Part shown: positions 42,814-51,854 of the stretch, one piece after another
How the letters are laid out: each line of letters begins with the position of its first letter
Numbering within the stretch: position 1 is the stretch's first letter
Origin: CAZYAK01 sp964403335
Lineage (GTDB): Bacteria; Patescibacteriota; Gracilibacteria; Peribacterales; Peribacteraceae
NCBI GenBank assembly: GCA_964403335.1
Contig: CAYOFI010000006.1
Coordinates: forward strand, 1 to 64,000
Length of the DNA stretch: 64,000 bases
Direction of reading: 5' to 3'
Program-made: the position numbers and the translations under genes
The notes under the pieces: model-generated
Seen by the model: only the letters and a program-made list of their open reading frames with translations
Database searches by the model: none
Told to the model about the DNA's origin: nothing

Positions 42814-42824
42814 CAACTGTAGGG

Positions 42825-42853
42825 TTGCCTCTCTCTCCGTTCCTCTCTAAAAT
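42825..42853 (+). promoter_or_regulatory. Promoter of gyrB
   Basis: TTGCCT (42825-42830), 17-base spacer, TAAAAT (42848-42853); the ATG at 42863 is 9 bases downstream, a leaderless layout. Confidence 0.7.
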
Positions 42854-42862
42854 TCCTTCGAT

Positions 42863-44896
42863 ATGGCTAAAAACGACTATTCCGCTCAGCAGATTCAAGT
42901 CTTGGAAGGCTTAGAGCCCGTGCGCAAGCGTCCGGGTATGTACATCGGGTCCACGGACGTCCGCGGTCTGCACCACTTGGTGTGGGAGATCGTGGACAAC
43001 GCGATCGACGAGGCGATGGCCGGTCATGCCAATGACATCACAGTGACCTTGCATGACGACGGCTCGGTGAGCGTGGATGATAACGGCCGCGGTATTCCGG
43101 TCGACATGCACCCGACGGCGAAGAAGTCGGCGTTGGAAGTGGTGCTCACGGTGCTGCACGCGGGCGGAAAATTCGGCGGGGACGACTCCGGATACAAAGT
43201 GTCCGGCGGTCTGCATGGCGTGGGTTCTTCGGTCGTGAACGCCCTCTCCTCCTATATGAAGGCCGAGGTCCATCGCGATGGCGCTCTGCACATGCAGGAG
43301 TACAAGCGCGGCAAGCCCCAGGCGGACGTGAAGAAGATCGGCAAGAGCGACCGCACCGGAACGAAGATCACGTTCATGCCGGACTCCGAAATCTTTGACA
43401 CGCTCGAATTCAGTCTGGCCACACTCCTCACGCGCTTCCGCCAACAGTCGTACCTGACGCGCGGCATCACCATCTCCGTGATGGATGCGCGCAGTAAGCG
43501 CCCGGAGGCCGACACCGCTTACCCGCGCCTGTACCGCTTCCACTTTGAAGGCGGCATTGCGGCGTACGTGCATCACCTCAACGAAGCCCAGGAGCGGATC
43601 GGTGACCCCATTTGGTTTGAGAAGGATACGGATGACGGCTTTGTGGAAGTCGCCATGCAATACACTCAGTCGTTCCAGGAGAACGTGGTGAGCTTTGCCA
43701 ACAACATTCACACGACGGAAGGCGGCCATCACCTGACGGGATTCAAAGCCGCACTCACGCGCACCATCAACGCCTACGCACGCGCCAACAGCATTCTGAA
43801 AGAGAAAGAAGAGAACCTGACGGCAGACGACGTGCGTGAAGGATTGACCGCTGTCATCTCCGTGCGTCTGAAGGAACCGCAGTTCGAAGGGCAGACCAAA
43901 GGAAAACTGGGCAATGCCGAAATGAAGACCGCCGTGGAAACCGTTGTGAACGAGAAGTTGGCGGAATACATGGAGGAGCATCCGGCCGAAGCCAAAGAGA
44001 TCGTCAGTAAATGTTTGCTGGCCGCCCGCGCCCGCATGGCCGCCCGCGCCGCCCGCGATTCCGTCATCCGCAAAGGCGCGCTCGACGGCATGACGCTCCC
44101 GGGCAAGTTGGCTGACTGTTCCAACCGCGATCCCAGCCAGTGCGAGTTGTACATCGTGGAGGGTGACTCCGCCGGCGGTTCCGCCAAGCAAGGCCGCAAC
44201 CGCGAGTTCCAGGCGATCCTCCCGCTCCGCGGAAAAATCCTGAACGTGGAACAGGCCCGTTTGGACCGCATGCTCGGCAACACCGAAGTCAAAGCGCTGA
44301 TCGTGGCGTTGGGCATGGGCATCGGTGAAGTGAAAGATGTCTCCAAGCTCCGTTATCACAGAGTCGTCATCATGACCGATGCCGACGTCGATGGCGCGCA
44401 CATCCGCACGCTCCTCCTCACGTTGTTCTACCGCTACTTCCCCGAACTCTTCGACGGCGGCTACCTCTACATTGCACAACCGCCGTTGTACAAAATTCAG
44501 AAGGATAAAGACGTTCGATACGTGTATACCGATCAGGAAAAAGCGGCGCTCCTGAAAGAGTGGGGGATCGGCGAAGAAGAGACGCGCGTGAACGACGATG
44601 ATGAGGCGCCCGCGGAAACCGCCGATGACGCATTGGTGGCAGACGCCAAGAAAGAGAAGGCCGCTCCCAAAAAGCGCAAAGTCAACATCCAGCGCTACAA
44701 AGGTCTGGGAGAAATGAACCCGGAACAATTGTGGGAAACGACGATGGATCCGGAGAACCGCATCATGCTGAAAGTCACGTCCGACGATGCGGAGAAAGCC
44801 AACGCCGTCTTCACCACGCTGATGGGATCCGAAGTCGCTCCGCGGCGCAAATTCATTCAGACGCACGCGAAGACGGTGACGAACTTGGATATTTAA
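42863..44896 (+). CDS. gyrB: DNA gyrase subunit B
   Basis: GyrB is the ATP-driven half of the gyrase. The 677-residue product has the GHKL ATP site (IVDNAIDEAMAGHANDI, DNGRGIPVDM, GGLHGVGSSVVNALS), the TOPRIM site ELYIVEGDSAGGSAKQGR and MTDADVDGAHIRTLLLT, and the C-terminal QRYKGLGEMNPEQLWETTMD. A charged insert (about 570-605, with DDDEAPAETADDALVADAKK) interrupts the usual spacing before QRYKGLGEM. gyrA is not in the window. GT4 follows after 4 bases, so the two may be co-transcribed. Confidence 0.97.
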   Translation: MAKNDYSAQQIQVLEGLEPVRKRPGMYIGSTDVRGLHHLVWEIVDNAIDEAMAGHANDITVTLHDDGSVSVDDNGRGIPVDMHPTAKKSALEVVLTVLHAGGKFGGDDSGYKVSGGLHGVGSSVVNALSSYMKAEVHRDGALHMQEYKRGKPQADVKKIGKSDRTGTKITFMPDSEIFDTLEFSLATLLTRFRQQSYLTRGITISVMDARSKRPEADTAYPRLYRFHFEGGIAAYVHHLNEAQERIGDPIWFEKDTDDGFVEVAMQYTQSFQENVVSFANNIHTTEGGHHLTGFKAALTRTINAYARANSILKEKEENLTADDVREGLTAVISVRLKEPQFEGQTKGKLGNAEMKTAVETVVNEKLAEYMEEHPAEAKEIVSKCLLAARARMAARAARDSVIRKGALDGMTLPGKLADCSNRDPSQCELYIVEGDSAGGSAKQGRNREFQAILPLRGKILNVEQARLDRMLGNTEVKALIVALGMGIGEVKDVSKLRYHRVVIMTDADVDGAHIRTLLLTLFYRYFPELFDGGYLYIAQPPLYKIQKDKDVRYVYTDQEKAALLKEWGIGEEETRVNDDDEAPAETADDALVADAKKEKAAPKKRKVNIQRYKGLGEMNPEQLWETTMDPENRIMLKVTSDDAEKANAVFTTLMGSEVAPRRKFIQTHAKTVTNLDI

Positions 44897-44900
44897 TCGT

Positions 44901-46133
44901 ATGCGCATCGCATTTTTCACGGATACATTTTTACCGCAGGTGAATGGTGTTGCCACGTCCATCGCGAATTTTGCGATGGAATTGGGACGCAAAGGCCATG
45001 ATGTTCTTATCGTGTGTCCCGCTCCCAAAGGGAAAAGCCGAAATTGGTCTGCACCGGGCGTGAAAGTGGTGGATCTGCTGTCCATTCCGGCTGGCGTGTA
45101 TCCGGGGTTCCGCATGAGCCCTTTTATCGGTATGCCCAAAGTTTTCCGCGCCATCCGCGCGTTTAAGCCGGATATCATTCACTTTCACACCACACTGATG
45201 GTGTCGGTGGATGCCATAGCGGCTGCGGTCGCGTTCGGCACACCGCTTGTGGGCACGAATCACTTGTATCTCACTGCGCATCATACCGACTACTTAACGT
45301 TCATTAGCGAGAATCCCACCGTGCGCCGCTATCTGGCGAGCGCCATTCTCATGCACTCTCTTTCGTTCTACAAGTTTTGCAACGTGTGCATCGCGCCGTC
45401 TAAATTGCTTATCGAGGAATTGCGCGAAGACGGCTTCCGGCAGACGATCAATTATCTCCCCAACGGAGTGGTGACGAAGGGCGTCAAACGTTTGAATGCA
45501 TCGGAAAAACAAGCGATGAAGCGGCGCTACAAGCTTCGTAAACATGTGCTGGTACACGTGGGCAGGTTGTCCAACGAAAAACGTATTGTCGACGTGCTGA
45601 CGGCTTTCGCCCAAGTCCGCCGGTCCATACCGGAGAGCAGTTTGCTTATCGTCGGGGACGGTCCGGAGCGCGTGAAACTTGAACGAAAAGCACAGGTGCT
45701 TGGCATCGCAGAAGCCGTGGTGTTCACGGGCTTCATCGCGCCGAATACATTGATGCAATCGGGTCTTTTGGGAATAGCAGACGCGTTCATCACGGCGAGT
45801 CCCATGGAGGCGCAAGGCATGGTGATCATCGAGGCAATGGCATTTGGCTTGCCGATTGTCGCGGTTGCGGAAGGGGCCGTGCCGGAAGTGGTGGGGAAAA
45901 GCGGTATTCTCGTGAAACAACAGGACACAAAAGCGATGGCGCGCGCCGTGATTCAGTTATTTTCGGATGCCGCATATCATCGGGATATGAGCGGGCGTTC
46001 CCTGAAGCGCGCGGAGGCCTATTCCATAGAGGCGCTCACGGAGCAGCTTCTTTCCCTGTACGACAAAGCCATCAAACAGGTACGGGATCAGCGTCGTCGC
46101 CCAAGCATCATCGGAAAACGCTCGCGTTCTTAA
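44901..46133 (+). CDS. GT4-family glycosyltransferase
   Basis: A 410-residue GT-B enzyme. The acceptor-side domain starts IAFFTDTFLPQVNGVATSI, followed by the GT1 domain with HVGRLSNEKRIVDVLTAF, LLIVGDGPERVKLERKA and the donor motif SPMEAQGMVIIEAMAFGLPI (the E-x7-E motif). It is most like glycolipid-forming transferases such as mono-/diglucosyldiacylglycerol synthases or mannosyltransferases, but the donor and acceptor cannot be told apart. It lies 4 bases after gyrB and its stop overlaps the hisS stop. Confidence 0.88.
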   Translation: MRIAFFTDTFLPQVNGVATSIANFAMELGRKGHDVLIVCPAPKGKSRNWSAPGVKVVDLLSIPAGVYPGFRMSPFIGMPKVFRAIRAFKPDIIHFHTTLMVSVDAIAAAVAFGTPLVGTNHLYLTAHHTDYLTFISENPTVRRYLASAILMHSLSFYKFCNVCIAPSKLLIEELREDGFRQTINYLPNGVVTKGVKRLNASEKQAMKRRYKLRKHVLVHVGRLSNEKRIVDVLTAFAQVRRSIPESSLLIVGDGPERVKLERKAQVLGIAEAVVFTGFIAPNTLMQSGLLGIADAFITASPMEAQGMVIIEAMAFGLPIVAVAEGAVPEVVGKSGILVKQQDTKAMARAVIQLFSDAAYHRDMSGRSLKRAEAYSIEALTEQLLSLYDKAIKQVRDQRRRPSIIGKRSRS

Positions 46134-47476
46134 TCCTCATCCACAGCGCCCATCTTGTCCTTCAAGACATATTTGTCCAAATTCTCTTTGCCGATCAGGG
46201 CGATGACTTCGGGGATGGCGTCCTCGTACTTGAGTTGACGTTGCTTGCCTGCTTTCATGTCACGCAGAATGATCGTTCCTTCTTTCACTTCCATTTTGCC
46301 GAGCAGCATCGTGTAGCGCGCCTCAAATTTGTCCGCCAAACGCATTTGGCTCTTGAGGCTCGCTTCGCCGAGCGCACCGACGGTGTGGATGCCGTTTTCA
46401 CGGAGCTTGCTCACGAGCGTGAGGCAGCGTTTCTTCGCCTCCGGTCCCAACTGCGCCACGAACACATCCACTTGGTCCTTGTTCGGCACGGTCACGCCCG
46501 CCTCCTTCATGTGCCAGATCACGCGCTCGATTCCGCCGGCGAATCCCACCCCCGGGGTCGGGTGACCGCCGAGCAATTCGATCAAGCCGTCGTACCGTCC
46601 GCCGCCGCCGATCGCGTTCTGCGCGCCGGAGCTGCTGTCCCAGAATTCGAAGACCGTTTGCGTGTAGTAATCCAGTCCGCGAACGAGGCCGGGATTGGCG
46701 ACATATTTGATGCCTAGCTCATCTAAGTATTCCAGCAGCGTCTCGTGGTACTTTTTGCTGTCTGCATCCAAAAATTGTTCAAGTTTTGGCGCATTCTTCA
46801 GCAGAATTTGCGTGTCTTCCTCTTTGGAATCGAGCAGGCGGAGCGGGTTCGTCTTGAGTCTTTTTTGATCGAATGCGGGCAAGTTGCGTTCCTTCCCGAT
46901 GAAGTAATCCGCAAGTGCCTCCACGAACGCCTTGCGGTTCTCGGCCGTACCGATGTTGTTCACCTGCAGCGTCAGGCGGTCGAGGATTTTTAAGTCGGAC
47001 AAAATCTTCGTGACCATGTGAATCAGCTGCGCATCCAAACTTGGGTCTTTGAGTCCGATCACCTCAAAATCGAATTGATTGAACTGACGGAAGCGGCCCT
47101 TCTGCGGACGGTCGTAGCGGAAACATTGGCCGATGGCGTAGAACTCGACCGGTTGCGGCAACAGGTGCATGCCGTGTTCGATGTACGACCGGCAGATGCC
47201 GGCGGTGAATTCCGGGCGCAGGGAAAATTCCGCGGCTTTCCCTTCGTCATTTTTTTTGCCCACGACGGTGAAGAGTTCCTTCTCCACGATATCCGTGTGC
47301 TCGCCGATCCCGCGCTGAAACACGCCCGAATGTTCGAACATGGGGGGATCGATGCGCTTGTAACCGGCCTGACGTGCGCGATGACGGACGGCTTTCTTGA
47401 TGTACGTCATGTACATGTGGTCTTCCGGCAATGCGTCGTGGGTGCCCTTGGGAGTGCGGAATTGCGGCTCGGCCAT
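46130..47476 (-). CDS. hisS: Histidyl-tRNA synthetase
   Basis: It charges tRNA-His. The 448 residues contain class II motif 1 (RPEFTAGICRSYIEHGM region), motif 2 (GQCFRYDRPQKGRFRQFNQF), and the His-specific HisA motif (LVRGLDYYTQTVFEF). The C-terminal anticodon-binding domain follows (VDVFVAQLG, RLADKFEARYTMLLGKMEV). Its tRNA-His partner lies at 55902-55980 in the same window. The stop codons of hisS and GT4 overlap. Confidence 0.97.
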   Translation of the reverse strand: MAEPQFRTPKGTHDALPEDHMYMTYIKKAVRHRARQAGYKRIDPPMFEHSGVFQRGIGEHTDIVEKELFTVVGKKNDEGKAAEFSLRPEFTAGICRSYIEHGMHLLPQPVEFYAIGQCFRYDRPQKGRFRQFNQFDFEVIGLKDPSLDAQLIHMVTKILSDLKILDRLTLQVNNIGTAENRKAFVEALADYFIGKERNLPAFDQKRLKTNPLRLLDSKEEDTQILLKNAPKLEQFLDADSKKYHETLLEYLDELGIKYVANPGLVRGLDYYTQTVFEFWDSSSGAQNAIGGGGRYDGLIELLGGHPTPGVGFAGGIERVIWHMKEAGVTVPNKDQVDVFVAQLGPEAKKRCLTLVSKLRENGIHTVGALGEASLKSQMRLADKFEARYTMLLGKMEVKEGTIILRDMKAGKQRQLKYEDAIPEVIALIGKENLDKYVLKDKMGAVDED

Positions 47477-47602
47477 GCGAAAAAGGGGACAATAAGTGGT
47501 AAATCTACGATGAAGGACAGTCTATCAGACTCTATAGGCCTTGGGAAGCGTCCTTGGCAGGGGGAAGCGGAGGAATGCGTATCGTTCGAATGACAAGAAT
47601 AA

Positions 47603-47632
47603 TTGACATACCAGGAGAATATGAAATAGTAC
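47603..47632 (+). promoter_or_regulatory. Promoter candidate of the NUDIX-like gene
   Basis: TTGACA (47603-47608), 18-base spacer, TAGTAC (47627-47632). A small hairpin GCCCCT-TA-GGGGC lies just before the Shine-Dalgarno site. Confidence 0.45.
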
Positions 47633-47689
47633 GTCGTCGTTCCTTTTCAGTTCGGTGACCCAAAAGCCCCTTAGGGGCAGGAGGTGTGG

Positions 47690-48235
47690 ATGTCCGTGAC
47701 GAATCCCATCGTTCCCGGATCCGCCGATGAGCGGCGGTTGATCGAGTTGCTCGGTCGATTGCCATCGCCCATGTCCGCCGAGGTCTTCTATGCCTTGGCC
47801 GGACACACTGTCTCGGTTGCCATCGAGACGGTGATTCTGCAGAGGCGCGCCGTGGGCACCGTCGAGGTGTTCCTCATCCAACGCCCGGCCGATGACCCGT
47901 TTTATGGCGCGCAGTGGCACAGTCCGGGGACGATTCTGCGAGGGAAGGACGGTCCCGATCAGCGCAATGGAGTTCCCAGCGGATTCGAAAAGGCCTTCGC
48001 GCGCTTGGAAGCGCGCGAGCTCGGCCTGAAGTTCAGGAGTCCGCCGCGCCTCGTCGGTCCGTTATTCTTCCTTTCACCGCGCGGTCCCGAGCTGTGCCTC
48101 GTGCACATCGCGGAGATCAAGGACGATCCCAAGGAAGGGAAGTTCTTCTCCGTCGATGAATTGCCGGAGGCGATCGTGGTCGCCCACCGCGACCACATCA
48201 TCCCGGCGGCGGTGCAGGCCTTCATGCACCGCTGA
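47690..48235 (+). CDS. NUDIX-like protein with a degenerate NUDIX box
   Basis: The 181-residue product has the strand pattern of a NUDIX hydrolase (VILQRRAVGTVEVFLIQRPA, QWHSPGTILRGKD), but the catalytic box G-x5-E-x7-R-E-U-x-E-E is lost: GFEKAFARLEARELGLKF stands in its place. It may be a non-catalytic or unusual NUDIX-fold protein. I chose ATG 47690, preceded by AGGAGGTG at Shine-Dalgarno distance; a GTG at 47684 is the other option. The Shine-Dalgarno site and following hairpin set it apart from its neighbours. Confidence 0.7.
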   Translation: MSVTNPIVPGSADERRLIELLGRLPSPMSAEVFYALAGHTVSVAIETVILQRRAVGTVEVFLIQRPADDPFYGAQWHSPGTILRGKDGPDQRNGVPSGFEKAFARLEARELGLKFRSPPRLVGPLFFLSPRGPELCLVHIAEIKDDPKEGKFFSVDELPEAIVVAHRDHIIPAAVQAFMHR

Positions 48236-48251
48236 AAAAGAGTGACACTTA

Positions 48252-48282
48252 CAGGCAGTCTCGGTTCATCCGGGGCTGCCTG
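48252..48282 (+). terminator. Hairpin after the NUDIX-like gene
   Basis: CAGGCAGTCTCGG-TTCAT-CCGGGGCTGCCTG gives a 13-base stem with two G-T pairs and a 5-base loop. No long T run follows; it is terminator-like. Confidence 0.5.
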
Positions 48283-48292
48283 GCTCTTGAGA

Positions 48293-48301
48293 TGCTATTC
48301 T
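48293..48301 (+). promoter_or_regulatory. Extended -10 promoter of the methyltransferase-like gene
   Basis: TGC-TATTCT (-10 at 48296-48301), 10 bases before the ATG at 48312. The -35 is weak. Confidence 0.5.
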
Positions 48302-48311
48302 TCCAGACCCT

Positions 48312-49274
48312 ATGTCCTCCCCCGAAACCGAAGACCCCTACCGTTGGATGCTGGATACTCCGCCGTTCCTGCAGGGGATGACGGCACCGGGTACGGAGGA
48401 CCAATTCCGTCGCGACATTGAATGGGGTCTGAGTGTCGGCTTCATTCGCGTGCAAGGCAGACACTCCATGGAGGGTGCGATGCGCTACGATCCGCATTCG
48501 TATTTTGCGAAACTCTCCGGCGAGAACACGCGGCCGATGGAACCGGCGGTCAAAAAACTGGTGGAGTTGTATCGCTATCGCGATGGAAGACCGAATGTGT
48601 TGGAATTGGGGGGCGGAGCCGGGAATGCTGCGATGCAAATGTACCAACGGCATTGTCGTTTGCATGTGGTGTCCCGTGTGCCGCTGGCTCCGCACATCGC
48701 GCCGTCGATCATGACCATTCATGAGTACATAAACCGGTGCAGCCGGAATCAAGTGCAAATTCCCTTGAGTGCGAGCACGAGTTTGGAGGGCGTGTTTGCC
48801 TGGCAACGGAAATATCAACAAGCGTATTTTCATGTACTCAGGCGTCCGTACATCGACCGCCAAGATATCGGTGACTATGCAGATTTGGTCCTGCCCGAAA
48901 ATAAATTTTCTATCGTCCACGATCGGTCGGGTGCGCTGGCGTACACGCTGCACGATCTTCGAAAGGAACCGGAAGCCGCATCCATCGATGCCGTTGCGAA
49001 AGCGTTGCGCGCGACGCGGGAGGACGGCGTGCTGTACATCTGGGGCGGCAACCGATGGGCGGCGCTCTGCCAGAAAACCATGAATGCATGTGGCATGGAC
49101 GGTACGATACTCGTCGAACACACACCCGTAGGTCAGTCATCCGAAGTCATCGTTGCACGCCACAACAGTCCCGTTGCCCGCGGGCGATTGAAGAAATGTG
49201 CGGTGGTGGAAGTACAGAATCTTGTGGATGTGCTGGATGACGTGATCGTGGAGGATGAACGGAGCAGCGTCTGA
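48312..49274 (+). CDS. SAM-dependent methyltransferase-like protein
   Basis: A 320-residue soluble protein with a motif-I-like glycine loop (NVLELGGGAGNAAMQMYQ, about 95-110) for S-adenosylmethionine. Later class I motifs are less clear: KFSIVHDRSGALAYT (about 195-210) may be motif II/III-like, and VLYIWGGNRWAAL (about 240) a late strand. The substrate is unknown. It could instead be a diverged Rossmann protein. The N-terminus is Pro/Asp-rich with no signal peptide. A -10 close to the ATG supports the start. Confidence 0.6.
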   Translation: MSSPETEDPYRWMLDTPPFLQGMTAPGTEDQFRRDIEWGLSVGFIRVQGRHSMEGAMRYDPHSYFAKLSGENTRPMEPAVKKLVELYRYRDGRPNVLELGGGAGNAAMQMYQRHCRLHVVSRVPLAPHIAPSIMTIHEYINRCSRNQVQIPLSASTSLEGVFAWQRKYQQAYFHVLRRPYIDRQDIGDYADLVLPENKFSIVHDRSGALAYTLHDLRKEPEAASIDAVAKALRATREDGVLYIWGGNRWAALCQKTMNACGMDGTILVEHTPVGQSSEVIVARHNSPVARGRLKKCAVVEVQNLVDVLDDVIVEDERSSV

Positions 49275-49277
49275 GGT

Positions 49278-49305
49278 CTCTGCCGTCCCGGTTGGGACGG
49301 CAGAG
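49278..49305 (+). terminator. Strong hairpin after the methyltransferase-like gene
   Basis: A perfect 12-base stem CTCTGCCGTCCC/GGGACGGCAGAG with a GGTT loop directly follows the stop. There is no T run after it, so it may protect the mRNA end or act with a factor. Confidence 0.55.
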
Positions 49306-49567
49306 TGGTCCGTTGGATTGACATCTTGGGACCGGCCTTCATGGCGTTCGCTGCAGCCGGTTTCTCCGTGGAGACCGGAGGCGGTGCGCCCTGGGGTGCG
49401 CCGTCGTTCTTGGGCGGGTCTTGGGGTAGGGGTGTCATAGAAAAAAGTGGGTATGAAGTATGAACATCAGGTGACGCGTCAAACCCTGCGGACTTACTGT
49501 TAGCGCTTGTGGAAAAGGAAAAACTACGATGAACGGGCTGCCTGGTTCTGTACGTACCTGTGCACGC
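49306..49567. other. Non-coding spacer before the haloperoxidase-like gene (3' end)
   Basis: About 260 bases with no gene I can support. A Pro-rich minus-strand frame (49133-49438) crosses the hairpin above and the previous gene, so I reject it as coding. Confidence 0.4.
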
Positions 49568-51802
49568 TCACTCGTCTGTTTCTTGCAATGAGTGATCGAA
49601 CACATAGTCGGCCACTTCCCGGCCCATTTTCATGCCCGCCTGCTGGTCGAACTGCCAATGCACTCCCAGATACACGCGGCTTTGGGAGTTTTCAAACACG
49701 GCTTGGTACAAATCCCGGAAACTGCGCGGCGCGTACGGGCGCACGGCACCTTTGTTGTCGGTCGTCACGCCGTTGAGCTCGTCGGATACGAAGGTGAATG
49801 GGATATCCGCCGTCCCGTAGAAGCGTTCGATCACGCGGAAGACGGCTGTCCCGAACGTGGCATGGCCCGACGGATATGCCGGGAACGGCGGCGTGAAATT
49901 GTTCATGGTCATGTTGCTCATGGGGGCGCCAAGCGGCGTCCAAGAAGGATTGCCTTGGGTGAGCGGGTTTTGATCGCCCTGGTGTTGAGCGGTGCCGTCG
50001 GCTTCGCGGATGCCGATCACCGGGCGCCAGAGGTCGTAGTAGTATTTTGATTCCCATGCGGCAATGCCGCCATCGGCTTGTGCCAAGTTAATGAGGGCGA
50101 ACAAGCGCGCGTTGTCGTCGATGCTGTTTCCTTTCTGCTTGGCAATCACCTGCGTGATTTGGTTGTACAGACGCGGCGGCGTACCGATTTTTTTGACGCC
50201 GTCGTATGCCCAGAAGATACCGATCTGCGTTTGATCCGTGGTGCGAGTGGTGGAACTGGTCACGCCGTCTCCGCCGTACTGCAGCAGTTCGTTGAATGCC
50301 GCGGCGTATTCCGGACTGTTGAGCGCGGGCGGGGGGGCCGAGCGGAATTGCGTGCTGCTGTTGATGACGAAGGGTCGGACGTTGCCCCACTTGGCGCCCA
50401 TAAACGGTTGTGTGGGGTTGGTGGGATCCTGGCGGTGGCGGCCGGCAAGAGGGCTGGGCGTGTGCACGTAGTTGGTGACGGAGTTGTCGTTCTGCCTGGC
50501 GGTAATGACCTGCGCCGCCGCACTCAGACCGATGCTGCTGCCCAGATACTTTGCATTGCCCTCGGGAATGCGGCTGAGGTGCGCAGACAACGCGGTCTCA
50601 AACACCTGGCGCTGGCGCGGATAGAGCGAGACCAATGTTTGGTAGGCGGCCTGCGCGACAGCGGCGTCCACAGACACGTCGGAATGATCATCGTATGGGA
50701 TTGCGGCGATGTACGGCGCGTGCGTGCGGAAAATGGAATTCACCGCCTCGTACACTGCGGCTTGCACCATGGCCAGCGCGCGAGAGGACGAACCCGGTCC
50801 TGCTTGTTCCGCGGCTCCGTACGTGCCCGTGTGGTCCGCGGCGTTTGCGTCCAGCGCGACGGTGTTCCACCACAGCACGGGGTCGCCCAATGCCGTTTCG
50901 TACTGCTGTGATCCCACGCGCACCGTGGCATCGTCTTCATCATCATCGGTTTCCACGGTAATGGAGAGTTCGGCACCCGGTGCGGCGGACCGTCGCACCC
51001 GGACGGAGAACGTCAGTTCTTCGTCGTCGTTCGCATCAATATGCACGCTTTCCCAACGGACGAGATCGTCGCGCAGGGTGTCTTCATCATCCGCATCCAC
51101 GGCTTCCAATCCATCATCCAATTCCACAAGAACATCCGTGCGCGCATCCTCGTCCGTCTCGTTTTCGACGGTGATGCGCACCGTGAACTGCCGGCCGGCA
51201 GAGACCGTCTCTTCGTCCATATGCAGGCGGACGTGGACGTCGGAATTGCTGCGGGATGCCGATCCGTCATGCGCTTGATCCGCCATCATGACGATGTAGG
51301 CCATTTCTCCTCTGCGCAGCGGAGCGTGCATGGCTTGCATGCTGTGCGGAACCGCGTTCCATTTCACCAGCTGCATGTAGTACGGCATGTACCAATCGGG
51401 CCCGTTGGTTGCGGCGTGCGAACCTTCGTAGGCGCGGACGGTCATGGCGGAGGCTTCGGCGAAGGTGACCTCTGCATCCGGATGGAAGGAGCCGTCGGTG
51501 TATCCGGTGACTACGCCGCGTGCGCGTCCGGCACAGGCGTAGCGGGCAAACCACTCGTCATGCACGTCGGTAAAACAGAAAGAACCTCCCGCATCCTCCC
51601 CGGTCGCTTCCATCAGGATCTTGAGCATTTCGGCCCTGTTGATAGTGGAATATTCGCCAAAAGTGCCATCCGAGTACCCCTGTGCGATGCCATGTGCCCG
51701 GACGTAGGCGATGGCGTCGGCATAGTCATCGGCTGATCGAGCCCACCCCGTAACGGGTGTCAGAACCTGGATAAATGCCAGTAAAACAGCCAGAAAGCGC
51801 AT
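49568..51802 (-). CDS. SLH-domain exoprotein with a C-terminal vanadium-haloperoxidase/PAP2-like domain
   Basis: The 744-residue product has a signal peptide (about 1-22), SLH-like modules (about 25-180; GIAQGYSDGTFGEYSTINRA, VVTGYTDGSFHPDAEVTFAE), an acidic beta-sandwich stretch (about 185-300) like DUF11-type surface repeats, and a haloperoxidase-type domain (about 305-744). The vanadate-site residues of vanadium haloperoxidases are all visible with correct spacing: Lys586/Arg593 (KYYYDLWR), Ser645-Gly646-His647 (YPSGHATFG), Arg709 and His715 (SRVYLGVHW). Halide oxidation or a phosphatase-like role is inferred. A near-consensus promoter precedes it. Confidence 0.88.
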   Translation of the reverse strand: MRFLAVLLAFIQVLTPVTGWARSADDYADAIAYVRAHGIAQGYSDGTFGEYSTINRAEMLKILMEATGEDAGGSFCFTDVHDEWFARYACAGRARGVVTGYTDGSFHPDAEVTFAEASAMTVRAYEGSHAATNGPDWYMPYYMQLVKWNAVPHSMQAMHAPLRRGEMAYIVMMADQAHDGSASRSNSDVHVRLHMDEETVSAGRQFTVRITVENETDEDARTDVLVELDDGLEAVDADDEDTLRDDLVRWESVHIDANDDEELTFSVRVRRSAAPGAELSITVETDDDEDDATVRVGSQQYETALGDPVLWWNTVALDANAADHTGTYGAAEQAGPGSSSRALAMVQAAVYEAVNSIFRTHAPYIAAIPYDDHSDVSVDAAVAQAAYQTLVSLYPRQRQVFETALSAHLSRIPEGNAKYLGSSIGLSAAAQVITARQNDNSVTNYVHTPSPLAGRHRQDPTNPTQPFMGAKWGNVRPFVINSSTQFRSAPPPALNSPEYAAAFNELLQYGGDGVTSSTTRTTDQTQIGIFWAYDGVKKIGTPPRLYNQITQVIAKQKGNSIDDNARLFALINLAQADGGIAAWESKYYYDLWRPVIGIREADGTAQHQGDQNPLTQGNPSWTPLGAPMSNMTMNNFTPPFPAYPSGHATFGTAVFRVIERFYGTADIPFTFVSDELNGVTTDNKGAVRPYAPRSFRDLYQAVFENSQSRVYLGVHWQFDQQAGMKMGREVADYVFDHSLQETDE

Positions 51803-51819
51803 AATACAAATGGCTGAAC

Positions 51820-51847
51820 ATTATACTTATGTATGTAATATTGTCAA
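51820..51847 (-). promoter_or_regulatory. Near-consensus promoter of the haloperoxidase-like gene
   Basis: Minus strand: TTGACA (51842-51847), 16-base spacer, perfect TATAAT (51820-51825), about 17 bases before the ATG. Confidence 0.8.
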
Positions 51848-51854
51848 CCATCTC

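Noticed and set aside
49133..49438. Pro-rich minus-strand open frame overlapping the methyltransferase-like gene end
   Set aside because: It crosses the perfect terminator hairpin and the 3' end of a gene with better coding signs, and its C-terminal half is a low-complexity shadow.
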